Assembly (NCBI GenBank): GCA_947179265.1
Contig: CAMXBB010000026.1
Coordinates: forward strand, 1-10,225
Direction of reading: 5' to 3'
Length of the DNA: 10,225 bases
From: an uncultured Bacillota bacterium
GTDB lineage: Bacteria; Bacillota_I; Bacilli_A; RF39; UBA660
Shown: one piece after another, positions 6,304-10,225 of the stretch
How positions within the stretch are numbered: the first letter of the stretch is position 1
Layout: every line of letters starts with the position of its first letter
The notes under the pieces: generated by a model
What the model was told of the DNA's origin: nothing
The model's input: only the letters and a program-made list of their open reading frames with translations
The model's database searches: none
Translations under genes and position numbers: made by a program

Positions 6304-7137
6304 CTATAAAATCCCCCATACATTTATTAACATTCCAACTAATACTCCAATTAGATATAATAATAAAGCTATAAAAGAACTTTCTTTTACATTTTCATTA
6401 CTTCTAAATAATAATACTATAGCCACACCACTTCCTGTCAATAAACCAGACATCGTAGTACCAAAAGATATTACTCCACTAACATATAATTGTGTAATAA
6501 GAATCGATGCTCCACAATTTGGAATAATACCAATTAAAGATGATATCATTGGTGCTAATATTTTATGTTGATTAAAGAAATAAGCCATATCATCCTTACT
6601 AATAATTACAAATACTAATCCCATAATCAATGAGAATATAAAGATAAAAGTTATTGTTTTCAACGTATGAATAATTGCGGATTTTATAATCGATTCTTTA
6701 CAATCACATGTATCATTTTCACATATTTGATAATCAGGACTCTTACGATATCTTAAAATATAATCAATTATAAAACCAAAAACAATACCAACAACAACTT
6801 TTAATGATACTATCTTTAATATATCAATTAAGGGAATATTATTAGAAAGTAATACAGGAATCATTTCATCACTAGTAGATAGATAGACGGCAATCAATGT
6901 TCCAAGACTTACAATTCTCGTAATATAAAGATTAGTAGCTAAAACACTAAATCCACATTGGGGAAAAGCTCCTAATATTCCACCAAGTAAAGGACCAAAT
7001 TTACCTGATGCTGAAAGTTTTTCTTTACTAGCTTCACTAAGTTTATGTTCTACAAGCTCGATTATCAAGAAGGCTACAAAAAGAAAAGGTACCATCTTTA
7101 ATGTATCAAATAAACAATCCATAAAAAAATCTTCCAT
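6304..7137 (-). CDS. Putative metal/metalloid permease (ArsP_2 / putative manganese transporter type)
   Basis: A 277-residue, multi-pass inner-membrane protein with about 8-10 hydrophobic segments. It contains two related halves. Half 1 carries GAFPQCGFSVLATNLYI followed by SLGTLIAVYLSTSDE (about 56-91). Half 2 carries GIIPNCGASILITQLYV followed by SFGTTMSGLLTGSG (about 203-237). The shared P-x-C-G-x-S-x-L-x-T-x-LY motif with a later S-x-GT is, to my knowledge, the signature of the PF11449 family, annotated as putative Mn transporter or arsenic permease. A Cys-rich loop, CENDTCDC (139-146), lies between the halves and could bind metal. The substrate is unproven. ATG 7137 was chosen because GGAGG lies five nt upstream; the longer TTG start at 7155 lies upstream of that site. 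It has its own promoter and no metal riboswitch fits in the short leader. Confidence 0.75.
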   Translation of the reverse strand: MEDFFMDCLFDTLKMVPFLFVAFLIIELVEHKLSEASKEKLSASGKFGPLLGGILGAFPQCGFSVLATNLYITRIVSLGTLIAVYLSTSDEMIPVLLSNNIPLIDILKIVSLKVVVGIVFGFIIDYILRYRKSPDYQICENDTCDCKESIIKSAIIHTLKTITFIFIFSLIMGLVFVIISKDDMAYFFNQHKILAPMISSLIGIIPNCGASILITQLYVSGVISFGTTMSGLLTGSGVAIVLLFRSNENVKESSFIALLLYLIGVLVGMLINVWGIL

Positions 7138-7159
7138 AAAGTCCTCCATTTGCAAGTTG

Positions 7160-7188
7160 ATTATATCATGTTAAATATAGAGTTACAA
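7160..7188 (-). promoter_or_regulatory. Sigma-A-type promoter of the permease gene
   Basis: On the minus strand TTGTAA (7188-7183), a 17-nt spacer and TATAAT (7165-7160) form a near-consensus vegetative promoter about 23 bp before the chosen ATG. It begins right after the T tract of the preceding terminator, so a transcript starting here would have a very short leader (roughly 15-20 nt). Confidence 0.65.
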
Positions 7189-7189
7189 T

Positions 7190-7220
7190 AAAAAAGGAAA
7201 CAACATAATATTTGTTACCT
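7190..7220 (-). terminator. Terminator of the gpmI-phosphohexomutase operon
   Basis: On the minus strand AGGTAACAA-ATATTATG-TTGTTTCCT pairs over nine positions with one T-T mismatch and an 8-nt loop, followed by a run of T (7195-7190). It starts nine nt after the mutase stop codon. Confidence 0.75.
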
Positions 7221-7228
7221 CTAATTCT

Positions 7229-8599
7229 TTATTTTTCTAATATCCCTAAAACATCCATAAATTCTTTTTGAATTTTCTTTAGCTCTTTTTCGGATGTTGA
7301 TTCAAATCTTAAAGTAAGGTTAGGACCTGTATTACTTGCACGAAGTAATGCCCAGCTGTCTCCCTTAAATACTTTTATTCCATCAATAGTAGAATATTCA
7401 TAATTATGATTATCACAGTATTTCTTTATTCCCTCAACTATTTCAAACTTCTTCTCATCAGTTGTTTTAACCTTTATCTCTCCAGTATTGTAATATGTAT
7501 TAAGATTTTTAGCTATTTCATGTAATGTTAAAGTAGTTTGACTTAGCATCTCTTGAACTCTTAAGCCAACATATATTCCATCATCATATCCAGGATGACG
7601 ATCATGAAAGAAGATATGATTTGAATATCCTCCGCCGAATGGAATATTTTGCTCATCTATAATGCTTTCTTGCCTAGCACTAGATGGAGTTTCAATTAAA
7701 ACTTTACCACCAGCCGCTGTTATCTCATCTTCCAACACTTTAGAACATTTAACATCAATCAATACTGTCTTATTATCATTGTTTTCAATAATATCCTTAC
7801 ACATTATGGCCATCATAACATCAGCTTCGATTATATTACCTTTATTATCAACAAATCCAGCTCGATCACAATCTCCATCATAAGCAATACCAACATCTGC
7901 TCTATTATGTTTAACAGCTTTAGCTAGCTTTGTTAGATTGCTCTTAACGTTTGGATCTGGATGATGGTTTGGAAAATTAGGATTAGAATCACTAAATAGA
8001 TAAATCGTATCAAATGGCAATCTCTCATATACTTTTCTAATTATTACTGAAGCTGTACCATTTCCACAATCAACTACAACACGCATTCTCTTTTTGTTTC
8101 CAACTTTAATTGAACTTGCTACATATTTAGCATAAGCATCAGATATATCAATGTGTCGTAATTTTCCTTTTCCACTTTCAATAGGTGCTTTCTTATATGA
8201 TAGATTATGATAGATTATATCTAAGACATCATGATCACAATGTTGATAATTCTTACCAAATAATTTAAAACCATTGTCATCCTTGGGATTATGACTTGCA
8301 GTTACCATAATTCCATATTCTATTCCTAACTTACGACAAGCAAAATTAAACATCGGAGTTGTTACCAAACCAATATAAATTACATCGATTCCCGTTGATA
8401 ACAATCCTTCAACTAACTTTTTAGTAAGATGTGGTCCACCGAATCGATTATCATGACCTACAACACAAAAAGTTTGGTCAATACTTATGGCATAAGTTCC
8501 AAATACTTCACCTAATCGATAAGCAAAATCTCCTGAAATTTGATGAGGATATATTCCACGAATATCTGCCTCTCTTAGAATACTTTTATCAAAATCCAT
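7229..8599 (-). CDS. Phosphohexomutase (phosphomannomutase/phosphoglucomutase family)
   Basis: A cytoplasmic alpha-D-phosphohexomutase of 456 residues, the normal length, that should interconvert hexose 6-phosphate and hexose 1-phosphate through a phosphoserine. Seen: R14 in ADIRGI, catalytic S102 in TASHNPKDDNG, metal loop DGDCDR (241-246), K284 in DVKCSK and the phosphate-binding loop RASNTGPNLTLRF (420-432). The sugar-specificity loop, normally GEMSGH, reads GGYSNH (323-328), so its Glu is Gly324. The nearby TGH (His308 in Pseudomonas PMM/PGM) reads PSS (305-307). Substrate choice may therefore differ from mannose or glucose phosphates. ATG 8599 follows AGAGGTTGAAAAT. It is 13 nt downstream of gpmI and surely co-transcribed with it. 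I give no symbol because manB, pgcA or glmM-like roles cannot be separated; it lacks the GlmM signature. Confidence 0.9.
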   Translation of the reverse strand: MDFDKSILREADIRGIYPHQISGDFAYRLGEVFGTYAISIDQTFCVVGHDNRFGGPHLTKKLVEGLLSTGIDVIYIGLVTTPMFNFACRKLGIEYGIMVTASHNPKDDNGFKLFGKNYQHCDHDVLDIIYHNLSYKKAPIESGKGKLRHIDISDAYAKYVASSIKVGNKKRMRVVVDCGNGTASVIIRKVYERLPFDTIYLFSDSNPNFPNHHPDPNVKSNLTKLAKAVKHNRADVGIAYDGDCDRAGFVDNKGNIIEADVMMAIMCKDIIENNDNKTVLIDVKCSKVLEDEITAAGGKVLIETPSSARQESIIDEQNIPFGGGYSNHIFFHDRHPGYDDGIYVGLRVQEMLSQTTLTLHEIAKNLNTYYNTGEIKVKTTDEKKFEIVEGIKKYCDNHNYEYSTIDGIKVFKGDSWALLRASNTGPNLTLRFESTSEKELKKIQKEFMDVLGILEK

Positions 8600-8612
8600 A
8601 TTTTCAACCTCT

Positions 8613-10127
8613 TTAATCTTCCTCTTGAAACAACGTCTTTGTTTCCTTCATTGCTTTTGGTATAGCGATATCCATATATTTTAGGATAGTGGGTGCTATT
8701 TGTGTTAAATCACCACGATGTTTTAAATTAACATATTTGTCACGTATGATAAATGGAACAGGATTTATTGAATGAGTTGTAATCTTTTCACCATCTTTAG
8801 TTAGCATCTCATCACAATTTCCATGATCAGCAGTTACTATCAATTTATAAAAATTATTATCTACTGCTTCAATAATCTTTCTTAAACACTTATCTACCGT
8901 CTCTAAAGACTTTTTAGTAGCTTCAATATTACCTGTATGACCCAACATATCAGGATTTGCAATATTTACCAGTATGAAGTCATAATCTTTTTCTAAACAT
9001 TTAATAGTCTTTTCCGTTACCTCTTCGACACTCATATCAGGTTTTAAATCATAAGTAGCAACCTTCGGAGATGGAATTAAGAAATTGTCACACCCTTTTA
9101 ATTTAGTCTTCTCTCCACCATTAAAGAAAAATGTAACATGAGCATATTTTTCCGTTTCAGCTATTCTTGCTTGTTTAAGTCCTAAATCAGACAAATACTC
9201 TCCCATAGAATATATAGCTTCATCTGATTCAATCAAGTTTACTAAATTTTTAGTATTAGGAACATTTACAAGAGTAAGAACAGACAAATTTTTAGGAACC
9301 TTAGCACGATATTCACTAAATTCTTCATCCTTCAATACAGTTAGAATTTGTCTTGCACGATCACCTCTAAAGTTTAACCATATTAAACCATCATTATCCT
9401 CAATAAACCCTTTTTCATTAATTATTATTGGAGGTAAAAATTCATCAGTAACTTCCTTTTTATAACAAGCTTTAATTCCCGCTGAGTAAGAATTAATCTT
9501 TACTCCTTTACCATGAAGTATCAAATCTGAGTAAACTTTAGTTCTTTCCCATTTATTGTCTCTATCCATGGCATAATATCTACCACATATAGTTGCAATT
9601 TTTCCAAGTCCAACCTCTTTCATTGTCGATTCTAAGCTTTGAATATAATTAATAGCACTCATTGTAGATGTATCTCTACCATCTGTAATGACATGAAAGT
9701 ATAATTCTTTTAATCCAATAGCTTTCAAATGAGTAATGAAATTTTTCATATATGTAATATCAGAATGAACTCCTCCATCACTTACTAGACCCATAAGATG
9801 AAGCTTACCACCTTTTGATTTAATCTCATCTAAAAAGTTTAATAATTTTTCATCTCGTTCAATTAAAGTACTTCCTAATAATTCGTTACATAAGGTAATA
9901 TCTTGTTTTAGTTTTCTACCAGCACCAATCGTCATGTGACCAACTTCACTATTACCAAATTGATCATCAGGAAGACCAACATATTCCCCTGATGCTTGTA
10001 AAATAGCATGTGGATATTCTGCATATAGTTCATTATAACAATCCATATTTGATTGCTTTATTGCATTTCCATATTCATTTTCATTAATTCCGAAACCATC
10101 TAAAATTACCATAATAACTTTTTTCAT
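8613..10127 (-). CDS. gpmI: 2,3-bisphosphoglycerate-independent phosphoglycerate mutase
   Basis: Interconverts 3- and 2-phosphoglycerate in glycolysis; a cytoplasmic, manganese-dependent enzyme of the alkaline phosphatase superfamily. At 504 residues it matches the family (about 510). The metal and catalytic residues are all visible: D10 in VILDGFG, nucleophile S60 in FGNSEVGH, DGRD (149-152), GRYYAMDRDNKWERT (182-196), RGDRAR (254-259), D393 and H397 in NPDMLGHTG, D434 and H435 in TADHGNCDE, and H452 in THS. I chose ATG 10127, with AGGTGATTCT before it. The longer frame back to 10193 would add 22 hydrophobic residues translated from the upstream terminator and promoter. It heads an operon with the phosphohexomutase. 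Pgk, TpiA and enolase genes are not in this window. Confidence 0.97.
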   Translation of the reverse strand: MKKVIMVILDGFGINENEYGNAIKQSNMDCYNELYAEYPHAILQASGEYVGLPDDQFGNSEVGHMTIGAGRKLKQDITLCNELLGSTLIERDEKLLNFLDEIKSKGGKLHLMGLVSDGGVHSDITYMKNFITHLKAIGLKELYFHVITDGRDTSTMSAINYIQSLESTMKEVGLGKIATICGRYYAMDRDNKWERTKVYSDLILHGKGVKINSYSAGIKACYKKEVTDEFLPPIIINEKGFIEDNDGLIWLNFRGDRARQILTVLKDEEFSEYRAKVPKNLSVLTLVNVPNTKNLVNLIESDEAIYSMGEYLSDLGLKQARIAETEKYAHVTFFFNGGEKTKLKGCDNFLIPSPKVATYDLKPDMSVEEVTEKTIKCLEKDYDFILVNIANPDMLGHTGNIEATKKSLETVDKCLRKIIEAVDNNFYKLIVTADHGNCDEMLTKDGEKITTHSINPVPFIIRDKYVNLKHRGDLTQIAPTILKYMDIAIPKAMKETKTLFQEED

Positions 10128-10164
10128 AGAATCACCTATAATATATATTATCATAAAAATAAAC
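10128..10164 (-). promoter_or_regulatory. Probable promoter and ribosome binding site of gpmI
   Basis: Between the upstream hairpin and the gpmI ATG the minus strand has an extended -10-like TGATAATAT and, alternatively, TTGTTT-N17-TATTAT (the -35 overlaps the terminator's T tract). The second would start transcription almost at the ATG, so the first is preferred. AGGTGAT is the ribosome binding site. A terminator followed this closely by a gene implies an independent start here, but the exact box is uncertain. Confidence 0.4.
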
Positions 10165-10187
10165 AAAAAACGAGTATTAATACTCGC
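10165..10187 (-). terminator. Terminator of an upstream minus-strand gene
   Basis: The 16-nt palindrome CGAGTATTAATACTCG (10171-10186) is followed on the minus strand by six T (10170-10165). It ends a transcript entering from beyond the right edge, just before gpmI. Confidence 0.8.
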
Positions 10188-10225
10188 TAACATTTTAACT
10201 CTTCAAAATACCTTCTACCTCTATC
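10188..10225 (-). other. Probable 3' end of an upstream gene (too short to identify)
   Basis: Because a minus-strand terminator follows, a gene should end here. Two frames are open to the edge. One reads DRGRRYFEELKC and stops with TAG abutting the hairpin, the habit seen elsewhere in this window. The other reads IEVEGILKS and stops with TAA 11 nt earlier. Neither tail is long enough to recognise a product or to choose a frame. Confidence 0.3.

Noticed and set aside
7300..7345. The mutase phosphate loop NTGP in place of NTEP as a loss-of-function change.
   Set aside because: That position varies among active phosphohexomutases, and the Arg, Ser and Thr that bind phosphate are kept.
7160..7420. 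A metal-sensing riboswitch (yybP-ykoY) upstream of the permease.
   Set aside because: Only about 23 bp separate the -10 box from the ATG, too short for such an RNA.
10128..10193. N-terminal extension of gpmI that would look like a hydrophobic signal segment.
   Set aside because: It is translated from the upstream terminator and promoter DNA. The ATG at 10127 has a good ribosome binding site and begins the conserved family N-terminus.
1..10225. CRISPR arrays, insertion sequences, prophage genes, rRNA or tRNA genes.
   Set aside because: No regularly spaced direct repeats, transposase or phage-like proteins, or RNA gene signatures were seen on either strand.

Overview
The window is a compact, AT-rich bacterial chromosome segment (my impression is about 30% GC) and looks like Bacillota. 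The protein set points that way: a ComEA/ComEC competence pair, a Bacillus YmfF/YmfH-type M16 peptidase pair, a cofactor-independent phosphoglycerate mutase, and strong AGGAGG-type ribosome binding sites followed by ATG. Genes are densely packed, with no gene-free stretch longer than about 100 bp. Every Trp codon I checked is TGG. All nine complete genes end in TAA (eight) or TAG (one). The low GC and small intergenic gaps would suit an Erysipelotrichia, RF39 or other Mollicutes-adjacent gut lineage, but that placement is an inference.

Layout. All genes except one are on the minus strand, so transcription runs mostly right to left. (i) At the right edge a terminator at 10165-10187 closes an upstream transcript. 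Then gpmI (8613-10127) and a phosphohexomutase gene (7229-8599) form a two-gene sugar-phosphate operon, ended by a hairpin at 7190-7220. (ii) A good promoter (TTGTAA-N17-TATAAT) immediately after that hairpin drives a predicted 277-residue metal/metalloid permease of the ArsP_2/putative manganese transporter type (6304-7137). (iii) A 99-bp control region carrying two small inverted repeats precedes a membrane-bound XRE regulator (5548-6204). This overlaps by 14 nt a single-pass DUF4097 beta-repeat protein (4728-5561); the two look like a sensor/regulator pair at the envelope. (iv) The only plus-strand gene is deoD (3983-4702). It converges on the DUF4097 gene across a bidirectional terminator and diverges from ymfF across an 83-90 bp region containing two ATGTTA/TAACAT dyads. 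(v) ymfF (2619-3890) and ymfH (1328-2632) overlap by 14 nt and encode an inactive/active M16 peptidase pair. They end in a terminator that contains the ymfH stop codon. (vi) comEA (605-1252) overlaps the start of comEC, whose first 215 codons (1-645) run off the left edge.

How the genes work together. gpmI (glycolysis) and the mutase (hexose-1-P/hexose-6-P interconversion) link central carbon flow to sugar-nucleotide supply. deoD salvages purine nucleosides. ComEA/ComEC bind DNA and pass single strands across the membrane, so the organism probably has, or recently had, natural transformation. The XRE/DUF4097 pair and the permease are the least characterised part.

I see no mobile element, CRISPR array, RNA gene or obvious foreign island, and no wholly new system. 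The best leads are the phosphohexomutase, which lacks two expected sugar-contact residues, and the XRE-TM/DUF4097 pair with its own dyad-rich control region.
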